DNA from: Voacanga thouarsii
Lineage: Eukaryota; Streptophyta; Magnoliopsida; Gentianales; Apocynaceae
Length of the DNA stretch: 64,000 bases
NCBI GenBank assembly: GCA_026120185.1
Contig: JANUWF010002208.1
Coordinates: 2,852,001-2,916,000 of the forward strand
Direction of reading: 5' to 3'
In this document: positions 21,429 through 34,120 of the stretch, piece by piece
Numbering within the stretch: the first letter of the stretch is position 1
Layout of the letters: each line of letters begins with the position of its first letter
Position numbers and translations under genes: made by a program
The notes under the pieces: model-generated
What the model saw: only the letters and a program-made list of their open reading frames with translations
What the model was told of the DNA's origin: nothing
The model's database searches: none

Positions 21429-22740
21429 GGACTAAGTGCAGTAGAAGGCTAGAGAAAGGCGACATAGACCTACGTACTACAAATAGGGCAAAGGTTGCTA
21501 CACTTGTTGTGGGGACATACGAGTTGAACCTGCATTCGGGATTAGTTCTAGAATTATAAAACTGCTATTATGTACCAATTTTAATGAAAAATATTATCTC
21601 AGTTGTGTGTTTAGACTTAAATGGATTTCATTGGATATTTAAGAATAAATGTTGTTCTTTTTTATTGAATGATATTCATTATGGTTCAGCAACTCTAGTT
21701 AATGGTTTATATGTTCTAGACTTGGATAATCCAATTCTCAATATAAATAATAAGAAACCTAAAATAGATAACTCTAACACCTCTTACTTATGGCATTATC
21801 GTTTGGGCCATGTAAACGAAAATCATGTTTTTATGTTACACAAGCTTGGTGACTTAGAGTCATTTGATTATGAATCATATGGCATATACGAGTATTGTTT
21901 ATTAGGTAAAATAGCTAAAACACCTTTTTCAGGGAAAGGAGAACGGGACAAGGAGTTATTAGAACTCTTACATTTTGATGTATGTGGCCCAATGTCAATA
22001 CAAGTAAGATAAGGTTATAACTATTTCATAACTTTTATCGATGATTTCTCATGATACGGGTATTTGTATTTAATAAAATACAAATCTGAGGCCTTTGATA
22101 AGTTCAAAGACTTCAAGAATGAAATAGAGAAATAACTTGGTAAAAGTATTAAGACTCTAAGATCTGATCGAGGAGGAGGAGAATACTTGAGCTAAGAGTT
22201 TCTGAGTTATCTTAGAGATAATGAGATATTATCTCAATGGACTCCACCACATACATCTCAATATAATGGTGTATCTGAGAGAAGGAATCGAACCCTTCTA
22301 GACATGGTAGGACCGTGATGGGTATGCACTAGAGACTTCTGTTTATATACTAAACAGAGTTCCGACAAAAATGATTGATTCTACCCCATTTTGAGATGTT
22401 CTTTGCTAAGAAACTAAAGTTATCTCACTTGTGAGTATATGGGGTTGTCCTGCCTTTGTCAAAAGGCCACAGTCAGACAAACTTGATAGTAAGTTTGACA
22501 AGTGTTTGTTTGTGGGATATCCGAAAGAATCTTTCGGATATTACTTCTACCTACCTTCTGAAAACAAAATGTATGTTTCGAAGCATGCCGTCTTTTTAGA
22601 GAAGGAGCACATGCTCAAAGGGGATAGTGGGAGTAAAATTGAATTTAGTGAAGTTCAAGAAGATCAAACAAACAAGGATCAACTGTCTGATCCCACATCT
22701 GTTGAGAGAATAGATGAACTTTCTACTACATAAGAACCTT
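21429..22740 (+). pseudogene. D protease end and integrase
   Basis: A frameshift after 21428 moves the frame. 21584-22012 is open: NIISVVCLD, then SYLWHYRLGHVNENHVFML (GAG-pre-integrase) and LLELLHFDVCGP with the first catalytic Asp. Further on come ITFIDDFS, LRSDRG with the second Asp at 22166, and YNGVSERRNRTLLDMV with the Glu. A GGA triplet repeat after the second Asp adds one residue to the usual 35-residue spacing. About 45 bases are missing near 22310 where the SFWGYALET-type block should be. The C-terminal part 22431-22733 reads WGCPAFVKRPQSDKLDSKFD and CLFVGYPKESFGYYFYLP. At least five stops fit C-to-T changes. Confidence 0.85.
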
Positions 22741-23217
22741 GTAGGTCTAGTAGGATACGTGTGGCACTCGAGAGATATTAATTTCTCATTTGTGACCACA
22801 ATGATGTATTACTCATAGATGAAGATGAACCTACTACCTACAAGGATATTCTGAATAGTTCAGAATCTGGTAAATGGCTTGAGGCCAAGAAGTCAGAGAT
22901 GGATTCTATGTATGACAACTAAGTATGGACTTTGGTTGATCCACCTAAAGGAATTAAACCTATTGGGTGCGAATGGGTTTTAAAAAAGAAAATGGACATG
23001 GATGGTAACGTAGTTACCTATAAAGCATGACTTGTGGTGAAGGGTTATCTTCAACAACATGGTATTAACTATAACGAAACCTTTTCTCCAGTAATTATGT
23101 TAAAATCCATCGGGATACTCCAAGCCATCGCTGCTTATTATGATTATGAGATTTGGCAAATTGATGTAAAAATAGCTTTCCTAAACGGAAGTCTGACTGA
23201 GGAAGTATATATGACAC
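22741..23217 (+). pseudogene. D reverse transcriptase, N-terminal half
   Basis: Starts with a degraded SSRIRV linker, then KWLEAKKSEMDSMYDN, IGCEWVLKKKMDMDGNVVTY and LVVKGYLQQHGINYNETFSP. It ends with EIWQIDVKIAFLNGSLTEEV, all standard copia RT blocks including the Asp of the first catalytic motif. Stops at DN(TAA)VW and KA(TGA)LVV fit Gln and Arg codons by C-to-T change. E is inserted at 23218, within the codons of the next block; the reading resumes at 32507 minus the target duplicate. Confidence 0.88.
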
Positions 23218-25034
23218 TGAAGGTTTAAAGGGGGAAGCAAAGCATGCAGCGGAAGCAAAAAATTGAAGAACAGGAAACACACAGGCCGGAGCCGGTGCTG
23301 GTTTCGACGACCTCAGCCGGAGCTAGTCATGGCCTGGCAGGACTTCGGGGGAAATTTTTTTTTACCTTTTTTCCTCGTTCTCAAAATTGACTGGACCGGA
23401 ATGTGTGGGACTGGGATAGGTGCACTGGTGGAAACCTCTGGTGCGATTCCTACAAGCCTCCTACTCCATCTGTGCATATATATGAACGTCAACTTCTCGA
23501 TCTTCCAGTATATGGCCTGCCTAATCCACGTTTGGTGAACAACTCACAGGGCTAAGGAATTTTTCTTGGAGAGAGAAATGAGGCGTCTGTTTTTTTTTCA
23601 CACCAAAAGAAGAAAAAAAACAACGTTGTTTTCTTCTCCCAGAGGAGTAAAAACCACATCCTTCTTTATCTTCCTGTTTAACCTAAATAAAACCTTAGGT
23701 TAAACTAGATTGGTCCATTGGACTCTTAGTTTAGCTTTTTGGACTAAATTAATTATTCTAATTAGAACCAAATAAATGGCCTAATAAATAATTAATTTTT
23801 CAGCTCAAATAAACTTGTCCAATTAACAAGCCTATATTAGTTTAGTCCCAGATCAATCTTTAATTATTCAAACTGGGCCAAAGCCTTGAACAATTAATTA
23901 ACCCATTAAACCAATTTAATGAATTCTCACTCTCCATGGACCTTTATTTTATTCTAGCCCAATAATTAAATCAGATTACTTAAATAAAATAAATTCTATT
24001 TAATTTAATTTAAGACCAATTCCTTAGCCTATATTTAATTAGGACTCATGGTCTATACTTGGGGACCAAAAAACACACCGCCTTGGCTATTAAAATGACC
24101 AAAATACCCTTACCATATAAATAGCTGTATTTTGCATTTTAAATATTTTCTAATATCACCATAAGGAAATATTGACTCCAAGGACAATACTGCGTTAGCA
24201 AAGTCTCCGACCTATAGGTGAAATGACTAAAATACCCCTCTATACATCGCCGCACATTAGAGAGAAAGAAATGTACTAACACCTCTCTAAATGACATCTA
24301 CCATACTTAGACTTCTAGTCCAATAATCCATGACTTCCTGGATTGTTTTCGCTTTCCAATGGAACTACCCTAAAGCAAACATCCAAGTCATGTTTCCCAG
24401 GCCCTGGATATTTAGATCATTCAGACAACCACAATGGGCGATATAGTATAGAAACTATCTTGTACAAGTCTGTCTTAACTAATTAGTCATACATACACAA
24501 TATGCAAGTATATTGGTCCTACAATAGAACCTCAACTATAGCATATCAAAGTACATGCTTCTAGTTTCGTCAGACCACCAACTCATACTCAAGTCGTAGA
24601 GTACTAGTCCACGCTATAGCAGTAGTAGTCTGGGTTTCTACTATATAGTACTTTTAAAAACCACTACTACAGGTCCTGTCTTACGTATTCGAAATACGCT
24701 TATGTTATGAAGTGAGTGGACTACTCACTGGCTAAAGGTAGGCCATTCTCCATTTAGAATTCACAATATAATAATCTAGACATGATGAGATTCCCATTCT
24801 CATCAATCGATTAAGAACAAATGTTTATGTGTCAAGTAACCCGTGATCCATACCTTATTGTGAAAGACCACCATTCACATGGATCACTTACTTTAACATA
24901 ATGGGTCTTTTTCAAACGTAATTATGCATAAATAAAAATGTAAATTCACATACAATTTTTAAAAATAAATTCTTTTATTAAAATATTCGATGTTTACATA
25001 AGAAATATAGTCTAAGAGGGCATATTTCCCAACA
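23218..25034 (-). mobile_element. E 3' LTR
   Basis: Plus-strand text starts TGAAGGTTTAAAGGGGGAAGC and ends ATATTTCCCAACA, i.e. TGTTGGGAAATAT...CCTTCA on the minus strand; 1817 bp. It retains about 110 bp around 23805-23930 that the 5' LTR lacks. Confidence 0.92.
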
Positions 25035-25045
25035 ATCTCCCACTT
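25035..25045 (-). promoter_or_regulatory. E polypurine tract
   Basis: On the minus strand AAGTGGGAGAT directly precedes the 3' LTR terminus TGTTGGG. This is the normal plus-strand primer of copia elements. Confidence 0.8.
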
Positions 25046-25056
25046 GTACTCTAAGA

Positions 25057-28000
25057 CTAAGTAAGTCCGTAGGTGCCCTTCCCTATGGCGTCTAAGTATC
25101 TCTTGAAGACTCTCTCAGCCAAAGGCTTAGTGAATGGATTTGCTAGATTGTTCTCTGAGGCAATTTATTCCACAACGACCTCCCATCTCTAGATGAAATC
25201 CCGTATTAAGTGATACTTCCTCTCAATGTGTTTCTCCTTCTTGTGATTCCTGGGTTCTTTGGATTGTGATACTACTCCAGTGTTGTCTCAATACATTACA
25301 ATTGGCTTGTCCATGTGTGGCACGACTCCAAGTTCTGAAAGGAATTTTCGAAGCCAGATTGCTTCCTTGGATGCCTCCAAAGCTGCCACATACTCAGCTT
25401 CCATGGTTAAGTCAGCAATGCAAGATTGCTTGATACTCCTCCATGAAATGACTCCTCCAGATAAGGTGAAGACATATCCACTAGTGGATTTTCTCTTATC
25501 CTTATCTGCCTGGAAGTCTGAGTCTGTGTATTCTATAGGAACCAAGTCATTAGCTCTGTAAACCAGCATATAATCTCTCGTTCCCTTGAGGTACTTGAAA
25601 ATATGCTTTACAGCTTGCCAATGAACCTTCCCAAGGTTTGACTGATATCTACTAACCAAACCTACGACAAAGTAAATATCTGGCCTAGTACACAGCATAA
25701 CGTACATGAGACTTCCTACAGTCAAAGTATAGGGAATCTTACTTATTCTGTCATTTTCTTCTTGAGACTTAAGACAGTCCCTTGAAGAAAATGACAATCC
25801 ATGTCTACAAGAAATTAGAGCTCCCTTGCATGAGTCCATGCTATACTTGGCCAGCATCTTGTCAATGTATGCCGCTTGGGATAATCCTAACATTCTCTGC
25901 TTCCTATTTCTAAGAAGCCTAATCCAGAGAATGTAATTGGCTTCTCCCAAATCCTTCATACTGAATTGACTAGACAGCCAAACCTTTGTAGATAACAATG
26001 ACCCTACATAATTTCCAATGAGTAGAATGTCATCTATATACAAGAAAAGAAAAATCACATTAATACCTTCTAGTTTTCTGTACACGCATGGTTCATCCTC
26101 GTTTTAAGTGAAATCGTAATACTTTACAGTTTCATCAAAATAAATGTTCCATACTCTCGATGCCTGTTTAAGTCCATAAATTGACTTCTTAAGCTTGCAA
26201 ACCATATGTTCTTGGCCTTTACCAATAAAGCCTTTTAGTTAGGACATATAGATGTCTTCACTAAGATGGCTATTTAAAAATGCCTTCTTGACATCCATTT
26301 GCCATATCTCGTAGTCATAATGACACACGATGGCAAAGAGGATATGGATGGATTTAAGCATGGCTACCGGGGAAAATGTTTCCTCATAATCGATTCCCTC
26401 TTTCTGAGTATACCCTTTCACCACAAGCCTAACTTTAAAGGTTTTCACCTTCTTATCCACTCCCTTCTTCCTCTTGTATACCCACTAACACCTATTGGGT
26501 TTTATCCCTTCAAGTGAAGCTACAAGATCCCAAACCTGATTGAAGTACATAGACTCAATCTCGGCTTTCATTGCTTCATGCCATAGATTTGCATCGGCAT
26601 CAGCAATAGCCTCTTCGTATCTAGTGGGGTCTTGTTTCTGATGGTCAGAGACTAGCTCGAAAGCTTCTCCAATCTATCTCTTTGGAACCCTAGACACTCT
26701 CCCACTACGACGAGGCTCTATTTGTATAGGCTCTTGAGGCTGTGCCTCTTCTTATTTCACAATCGAGTCAGAAGAAGTTGATTTTGAAGATAACTTCTCC
26801 TCAAGTTCCAGCCTAGTTGAACCTTTAGTAGAAGTACTTTAATCATGCTCTAAGTATCTAGCATTGATACTAACGAGTACTTTCTGCTCCTTAGGATGAT
26901 AAAAGTAACCACCCTTTGTCTTTTTTGGATACCTAACAAAATAGCATAATTCTAATCTTGGTTCCAACGTGTCTCCCTTGACCAGTACATAAGTTGAACA
27001 ACCCTATATCTTGAGATGATTTAGACTCGGCTTATGCCTAGTCCACATCTTATAGGGAATCCTAAGTACTGACTTGGAAGGCACCAAGTTCAGAATATAT
27101 GCCACTATTTCCAAGGCATATCCCCAAAATGACACTGGAAGAGTAGCATGAGACATCATGCTTCGGACCATTTCCATCAATGTCATGTTCCTTCTCTCAG
27201 CTACTCCATTCTGCTAGGGTGTCCCCGGCGCAGAGAGTTGGGATACTATCCCATGATGTACCATGTAGTCCTTGAATTCATCAAAGTGATACTCTCCACC
27301 ACGATTCGATCATAAGGTCTTGATCAATTTACTTGTCAGAAGCTCCACTTCAGCCTTAAACTCCTTGAACTTGTTAAAAGAGTCAGACTTACGTCTTATC
27401 AGGTAAATAAAACCAAACCTCATACAATCATCCGTGAAAGTGATGAAGTACTCAAAACCCCTTCTAGCTAGTGTAGACAAGGAACCACACACAACAGTGT
27501 GAACAAGACTCAATACCTCCTCGACTCTATTCGTCTTAAGGTTAAATGACCTTTTGGTCATCTTTCCCATTTGGTAGGATTCACACTGAGGCCAATTTTC
27601 CAATCTTAATAAGCCCAAAGGCCTATCATGGATTAACCTTTGAATCCTGATTGAGTTGATATGACCCAACCTTAGATGCCAAAGATAAGAGTCATTGACA
27701 TTGGTTTTTCTCTTCCTTGTTAAAGGTTCACATTGAGCGTTATTTAATTGATTGTTAATAGGGTTTAAGAAGAACATATTCCCATACATGTGCCCAGTAC
27801 ATAAAATTTCTCCATCTCTACTGATAGAAATACTAGAATGGAAAGATACAGAATATCCTTGATTTATTAGTTTCACAACTGAAATCAAATTCTGTTGAAA
27901 TCTAGGTATATATAAAATATCCTTTAAAACCACTATTCTATTACAATAAAAGATAAGATCCAACTCTCCCACTGCAAGGGCCCAAACTTGTGCTCCATTT

Positions 28001-28956
28001 CCAACACGTAGCCCATGTTCACTATTTTTGAGTCTTCTAATCTTTCTAAACCCCTACAAGGAGTTACAGATGTAATCAGTGGCTCCTAAATCAACAATCC
28101 AAGTAGAAGTTGATCCAACCATTGATATAAATTCTAGATAGAAAACATTACCTGTGGGGTTTTTCTTGACTTGAAGATTTGGACACTCATTTTTTCAATA
28201 TCCCTTTAGTTCACATTTGAAGCACTTGCCCTTGGGTTTGTCTTTGGGCTGGGTCTTGGGCTGGGCCGCTGCATTTCCCTTCTTCTTCTTGAACTTTCTG
28301 GGCTTGGGCCCAGTTCTAGAAAATGAAGTCTTAGCAATCATAGGCTTAGATTGTGACTTCATGACCTTTTCTGCCATCTATAGTTCCTTCATCAACTCAA
28401 TTAAACTAATGTTTAACTTATTCATGTTGTAATTCAACTTGAACTGAGTAAAGGAACCTGGTAGAGATTCGAGAACAATATTCACTTGGCTCTCGGGGTC
28501 AATAACAGCCCCTAAGATTTTTGCTTCCTCGAAAGCAGCAATCATCTTGAGCATATGCTCTCTGACTGATGCTCCCTCAGCCATCTTAGTGTTTATGATA
28601 GTTTGAAGAGCCTCCTGTCTTGCGGGTCGGCTTTTATCCGCAAACATCGTGGCTAATGATTGACTTATGTCATACGCAGTGGCCATGTACTCATGTTTGG
28701 ATTGGAGCACATTAGACATGGAGACTAACATATAGCAGCGTACCATTTCGTCAGCCTTCTTCCATGCCTTCTCAGTCTCTCGCTCTTCGGCGGTAGAACC
28801 CTCCCCGATAACAGGGTAGGTTTCGTAAAGGACATACTTATACTCTTCCGTTGTGAGTATTATGTCCAAGTTCCTCTTCCAGTCCACATAGTTTGGTCCC
28901 ATTAGCTTATTCTCTCAGAGAATAACGGCCAAAGGACTAAAAGAACCTCCCACCAT
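25057..28956 (-). pseudogene. E gag-pol polyprotein, one frame with about 16 stops
   Basis: All recognised blocks lie in a single frame of 1300 codons from an ATG at 28956-28954 to TAG at 25059-25057. Order: Gag (NYVDWKRNLDIILTTEEYKY; EGASVREHMLKMI), basic linker, zinc knuckle CFKCELKGY with a stop where Trp is expected (near 28194), and protease with DLG instead of DSG (28084-28092). Integrase follows (SYLWHLRLGHIN; ITFTDDCMRFGF; the second catalytic Asp is Asn at 27304-27306; NGVAERRN). RT keeps EIWQMDVKKAFLN and FLFLYIDDILLIGN, and RNase H keeps YTDSDFQADKDKRKSTSGYV and AEYVAALEASKEAIWL. There is no net frameshift. Most stops fit CAA, CAG, CGA or TGG changed by C-to-T or G-to-A. An alternative start at 28902 avoids the first stop. 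The element is dead but young enough to read throughout. Confidence 0.9.
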
Positions 28957-30628
28957 TTCTGAAAAAATCGAAAATAAAAGAAAAAGATTTAGATTGTGAA
29001 AACAAAACAAATTTGTGCACTTTATCCTTATATTAAAATTAATAATATAATTAATTTGGCTCTTAGGAGAACTGACATAGTTTCTTGGGAAGATTAACAG
29101 TTTCCTAAGCTAAGTGTGTTAACCACCACAAATTAATTTTCCTTCTAAGTAATGATCTAGAAGATAACTCCATCGAGGGGATGGCCGTTTCCTATCATTT
29201 TCTATGGATATACCTCGTACTATAACCTCCAACGTGGGTTGGTCGATTATAGTACGTGTCCCGAATTATTAATTACATACCTCCATTAGATTTAGATTCT
29301 TGTGGTATCCCCATCCTATACGGGTTCACACCCAGGGTGACGCGATAGGACCTATGATCTCTAATGAGGATCATGATGAAAGTCGTGGGGCCGTTGGAAC
29401 TCCTCTCCCACTTAGTCTTTTAAAATAAGGTTTTTCTGGAAAAATATCATTTTGAAAATTTCCATTAAGTTTTCCCTTAACTCAAAAATAAAATATCTAA
29501 ATCCATTAAAATCTCTATGTCAAGGTTTATATCCTTTGAGAGATTTTTCCATGGACTAATTTTATTTAAGTTAAAAACTTAATGATTTCAAAAATTTTTC
29601 AATTAAAACTTTCTAGAGACTTTGGTCTCGAGTTTATTTGACAAAATAAATTTTCTTGTGCAAAAATAAAACAAAATGGCTTTCTATTTTAACTTACAAA
29701 AATATCTAAATCCAATATATTTTCTATGTCAATGATTAAATTATTTGAGAAAATATTTAAGGATTAATTTTTGTTCAAGTTAAAATAACCATTCAATTTG
29801 TAGAAAAATGTTTTTCTTCTCAAAAATATTCACAAAGACTTTGGTCTTTGAGAAAACGTGCACATAGGTACTTAAAAATAAATAGCATGCTAGAAAACAA
29901 TAAATATTTTCATGCTTTTCTATTTTTAAACCTAAGTGCCTAAATAATAGAATTAAACACATTAATTTATTAATTAATGGTCTTATTTAATCCTAAAATC
30001 CCTTACTAATATTTTTCATGAAAAAATATTTCATAAATATTAACTATTGCAAAAATATTAACTTCGCTTGGTATGGACCCCAAAACAAAAAGAAAATGCA
30101 AGAAAAATTACAAGGAAAAATAAAAAAAATTTCTCCTTGGTCCACTACACCCGCCACACTGGATTGAAGTCTTTCTGCACTGCACTCCACAACACCCGCC
30201 GCACAGAACTAGACCTTGCGGGCGACCCGCGTGCAGACCGGAGGCCAGACCCGAGCCGGTGCCGGTTCGGACAGCCTCAACCGACGCCGGTTTCGGTCTG
30301 ACCGGGCTCTTCTTTGATTTTTCTCTGCAATTATCTTCTACAAATTTCCTTTGTTTTTTGCGTAACTTCTGGCTGCGTTGGCTCTCTCTTTGATTTCAAC
30401 CCAAATACAATAAAATCAACAAACCAACAATCGCCTATACCCATTAGGATTGGATTTACACGATTTGCTAAGAAAAATAGTAAATTACAAATCTCCTATA
30501 CCACCATCAGAGAGGTTTAATAAAGAATCTATCCATAGCAAAAACAGCAAAGGATCATAGTTTTAATCACACATATATGTCCAGTTTTATGCAACTAGAT
30601 GCATGCTACCTATATTTGTACAAAATCT
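28957..30628 (-). other. E leader, 1.67 kb, no gene
   Basis: Untranslated region between PBS and gag on the minus strand. It has a GC-rich patch at 30215-30305 with GAGCCGGTGCCGGTTC and ACCGACGCCGGTTTC, like that in the D leader, and AT-rich stretches elsewhere. ORF 30068-30301 on the plus strand is a by-product of this patch. Confidence 0.75.
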
Positions 30629-30645
30629 TCATGCTTTGATACCAA
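30629..30645 (-). promoter_or_regulatory. E primer-binding site
   Basis: On the minus strand TTGGTATCAAAGC follows the 5' LTR after a short gap. It differs from TGGTATCAGAGC by one G-to-A change. Confidence 0.88.
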
Positions 30646-30646
30646 T

Positions 30647-32506
30647 TGAAGGTTTAAAGGGAGAAGCAAAGCACGCAGTGGAAGCAAAAAACTAAAGAAC
30701 AGGAAACAAATAGGCTGGAGCCGGCACCAGTCATAGCTTGGCGGGACTCTGAGGGAAAATTTTTTTTACCTTTTTTTCTCGTTCTCAGAATTGGCTAGAC
30801 CGAAATGTGTGGGACTAGGGTAGGTGCATTGGTGGAAACCTCTGGTGCGATTCCTGCAAACCTTCTACTCCGTCTATGCATGTATATGAACGCCAAACTC
30901 TCGATCTTCCAGTATATGACCTACCTAATCCACGTTTGGTGAACAACTCACAGGGCTAAGGAATTTTTCTTGGAGAGAGAAAGAAGGCGTCTGTTTTTTT
31001 TTTCACACCAGAAGAAGAAAAAAAAAACAACGTTGTTTTCTTCTCCCAGAAGAATAAAAACCACGTCCTTCTTTATCTTCCTGATTAGCCTAAATAAAAC
31101 CCTAGGTTAAACTGGATTGGCCCATTGGACTCTTAGTTTAGCCTTTTAGACTAAATTAATTATTATAATTAGAACAAAATAAATGGCCCAATAAATAATT
31201 AATTTTCCAACCCAAATAAAACCCACCAAACCAATTTAATTAAATCTCTCTCTCCATGGACCTTTATTTTATTCTAGCCCAATAATTAAATCAGACTACT
31301 TAAATAAAATAATTTTATTTAATTAAATTTATGACGAATTCCTTAGCCTGTATTTAATTAGGGCTCACGGTCTATACTGGGGACCAAAAGACACACCACC
31401 TTGGCTACTAAAATGACCAAAATACCCTTGTCATATAAAAAGTTATATTTTACATTTTAAATATTTCCTATTACACCGTAAGAAAATATTGACCCCAAGG
31501 ACAATGCTGCGTTAGCAAAGTCTCTGACCTACAGGTGAAATGACTAAAATACCCCTCTATACATCGCCGTATATTAGAGAGGAAGAAATGTGCTAGCACC
31601 TTTCTAAATGACATCTACCATCCTTAGGTTTCTAGTCTAATGATCTACGACTTCCTGGATTATTTTCGCTTTCCAAGGGAACTACCCTAAAGCAAACATC
31701 CAAGTCATGTTTCCCAGGCCCTGGATATTTAGATTATTCAGACAACCACAATGGGCAATATAGTATAGAAACTATCTTGTACAGGTCTGTTTTAACTAAT
31801 TAGTCATACATACACAATATGCAAGTATATTGGTCCGACGATAGAACCTCAACTATAGCATATCAAAGTACATGCTTCTAGTTTCGTCAGACCACCAACT
31901 CATACTCAAGTCGTAGAGTACCAGTCCACGCTGTAGCAGTAGTAGTCTGGGTTTCTACCATATAGTACTTTTAAAAACCACTACTACATGTCCTGTCTTA
32001 CGTATTCAAAATATATTTATGTGATGAAATGAGTGGACTACTCACTGGCTAAAGGTAAGCCATTCTCCATTTGAAATTCACAACATAATAACCTAGACAT
32101 GATGAGATTCCCATTCTCATTAATTGGTTAAGAACAAATGTTTATATGTTAAGTAACCCGTAATCCATATTTTACTGTGATGAAATGAGTGGACTACTCA
32201 CTGGCTAAAGGTAAGCCATTCCCCATTTTGAATTCACAACATAATATCCTAGACATAATGAGATTCCCATTCTCATTAATTAGTTAAGAACAAACATTTA
32301 TGTGTCAAGTAACCGTGATCCATACCTTACTGTGAAAGACCACCATTCACATGGACCACTTACTTAAACATAATGGGTTTTTTCCAAACATAATTGTGAA
32401 CAAATAAAAATGCAAATTCACCAATAATTTCTAAAAATAAATTCTTTTATTAAAACATTCTATATTTATATCAGAAACCTAGTTTAAGATGGCATATTTC
32501 CTAACA
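30647..32506 (-). mobile_element. E 5' LTR with internal duplication
   Basis: 1860 bp, same termini as the 3' LTR apart from TGTTAGG for TGTTGGG. It has a ~150-bp tandem duplication (about 32020-32330) absent from the 3' LTR and lacks ~110 bp near 31217, so the similar length hides two opposite indels. Confidence 0.9.
32020..32330. repeat. ~150-bp tandem duplication in E 5' LTR
   Basis: Two copies each beginning GATGAAATGAGTGGACTACT and running to CCTTACTGT or TTTTACTGT. They differ at about ten sites. The 3' LTR has a single copy (about 24700-24865). Confidence 0.88.
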
Positions 32507-32956
32507 TACACAACCTGAGGGTTCCACATCCAATAATAGCACAAAGGTGTGTAAGTTGCAAAGGTCCATTTATGGACTTAAGCAAGTTTCTAGAAGTTGG
32601 AACATCCATTTTGATGAAACAAACAAAGAGTTTGGTTTCATTCAAAACATGGACGAGACTTGTGTATACAAGAAGGTCAGTGGGAGTGCAATCATTTTCT
32701 TATTACTTTATGTAGATGACATATTGCTAATAGGAAATGATAACTATCTCGCAAACAGTTATTGTTTGGTTGTCCAAGCAATTCTCCATGAAAGACCTTG
32801 GTGAAGTAACCTATATTCTTGGAATAAGGATCTATAGAGATAGATCTAAAAGGTTACTTGGTCTTTCGCAGTCTACATACATAGACAAGGTGCTAAAGAG
32901 GTTTAGCATGGATCAATCCAAAAGGGAATTCTCATGGTGTAATCCTTTCAAAGTCA
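32507..32956 (+). pseudogene. D reverse transcriptase, C-terminal half
   Basis: After the target duplicate TACAC the frame continues PEGSTSNN..., then CKLQRSIYGLKQVSRSWNIH and LLLYVDDILLIGNDN, with the YVDD box intact (about 32706). A frameshift near 32757 follows. From 32770 the other frame gives WLSKQFSMKDLGEVTYILGI and LLGLSQSTYIDKVLKRFSM, the standard downstream blocks. Confidence 0.88.
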
Positions 32957-33640
32957 ATGTCTCCTAAGACACAAGTTGAAAGTGATTACATGAGTAAGAT
33001 TCTATATGCTTCGGCAGTTGGATCTATCATGTATGCTATGATATGTACAAGGCTTGATGTATCTTGTGCTTTTAGTTTGACGAGCAGATACCAATCTGAT
33101 CCTAGTGAGGGTCATTGGGCAGTTGTAAAGAACATTCTTAAGTACTTATGAAGGACTAAGGGTGCGTTCTTAATATATGGAGAAGGTGATTTGAAAATAA
33201 ACGAGTATACTAATGCCAGTTTTCAATCTGACAAAGATGCTTTCAAATCACAATCTGGCTACGTGTTTACGTTGTGTGGAGGGGTAATAAGTTGGAAGAG
33301 TTCCAAACAAGAGACTATTGCCGACTTTACGACAGAAACTGAGTACATAGCCTCTTCTAAAGCAGCTAAGGAGGCTGATTGGATCAAGAAGTTTGTGACG
33401 GAATTGGGTGTGGTTCCTAGCGTTGTTGGTCCAATATCTTTGTATTGTGACAACAATAAAGCCATTGCACAAGCAAAGGACCCACGGTCTCAACAACGGT
33501 CTAAACACGTACTACGATGCTATCATTTGATCTATAAAATCATAGATAGGAATTCTGTAAAGATAGAGAGTTCCGATGGATGAGAACATAGCTGACTTGC
33601 TTACAAAAGTACTATTCCAAAAGAAATATGATTGTCATGT
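32957..33640 (+). pseudogene. D RNase H
   Basis: Blocks: YASAVGSIMYAMICTRLDV, RYQSDPSEGHWAVVKNILKY, then YTNASFQSDKDAFKSQSGYV with Asn in place of the usual first Asp (YTDASF). Next are WKSSKQETIADFTTETEYIA, DWIKKFVTELGVVPS and ISLYCDNNKAIAQAKDPRSQ. A TGA near 33149 and a frame change after 33583 break it. The degraded ENIADLLTK-type end lies at about 33585-33605. It would remove the RNA template in reverse transcription. Confidence 0.88.
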
Positions 33641-33682
33641 TAAGTCATTTGATATTAGATACATGAATGATTGGCTATAGTG

Positions 33683-33694
33683 CAAGTGGGAGTT
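33683..33694 (+). promoter_or_regulatory. D polypurine tract
   Basis: AAGTGGGAGTT ends directly before the 3' LTR terminus TGTTAG, as expected for the plus-strand primer. Confidence 0.75.
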
Positions 33695-34120
33695 TGTTAG
33701 TGTTATGCCCTAGAGGCAATCGCTTGTACATTGTATATAACACATTTTATTTTAATAAAATGTATTATTTATCTCACAATTTCTTTGTTTACTTTTGTGT
33801 AAAATAACTGTTAGATAAAGTCCCTAGTACAACACTGTGTTAAGGAAATCATGATAGAGATCATGATATGAGATTCTTACTACACTGTATAGTGTTAGTA
33901 CTTAAATAGTCCATAGTCGTAGTATTAATGAGACAGGACATCATTAATGCATTAAGACTAGTATGTGTTAGACTTCCTGATTTGATCAGGTGGTGGTTCT
34001 CATATCCGTGAGTATTGAGATACTCAAAATTAACACATGGATGCTTGTTAATGGAACAAGTACATTGGATGACCTAGCTATAAGATAATCACAAGGATAA
34101 CTATTTAGTACCAATGATAT

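Larger units (their letters stand above)
23218..32506 (-). mobile_element. E: full-length Ty1/copia retrotransposon, minus strand
   Basis: Complete structure with both LTRs: 5' LTR 30647-32506, PBS, leader, one gag-pol frame (28956 to 25057), polypurine tract and 3' LTR 23218-25034; 9289 bp in all. Target duplicate is GACAC (23213-23217) on the left and TACAC (32507-32511) on the right, within the RT gene of D. It is the innermost insert and the least damaged element. The LTRs differ by an estimated few per cent of bases plus two larger indels. Confidence 0.92.
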
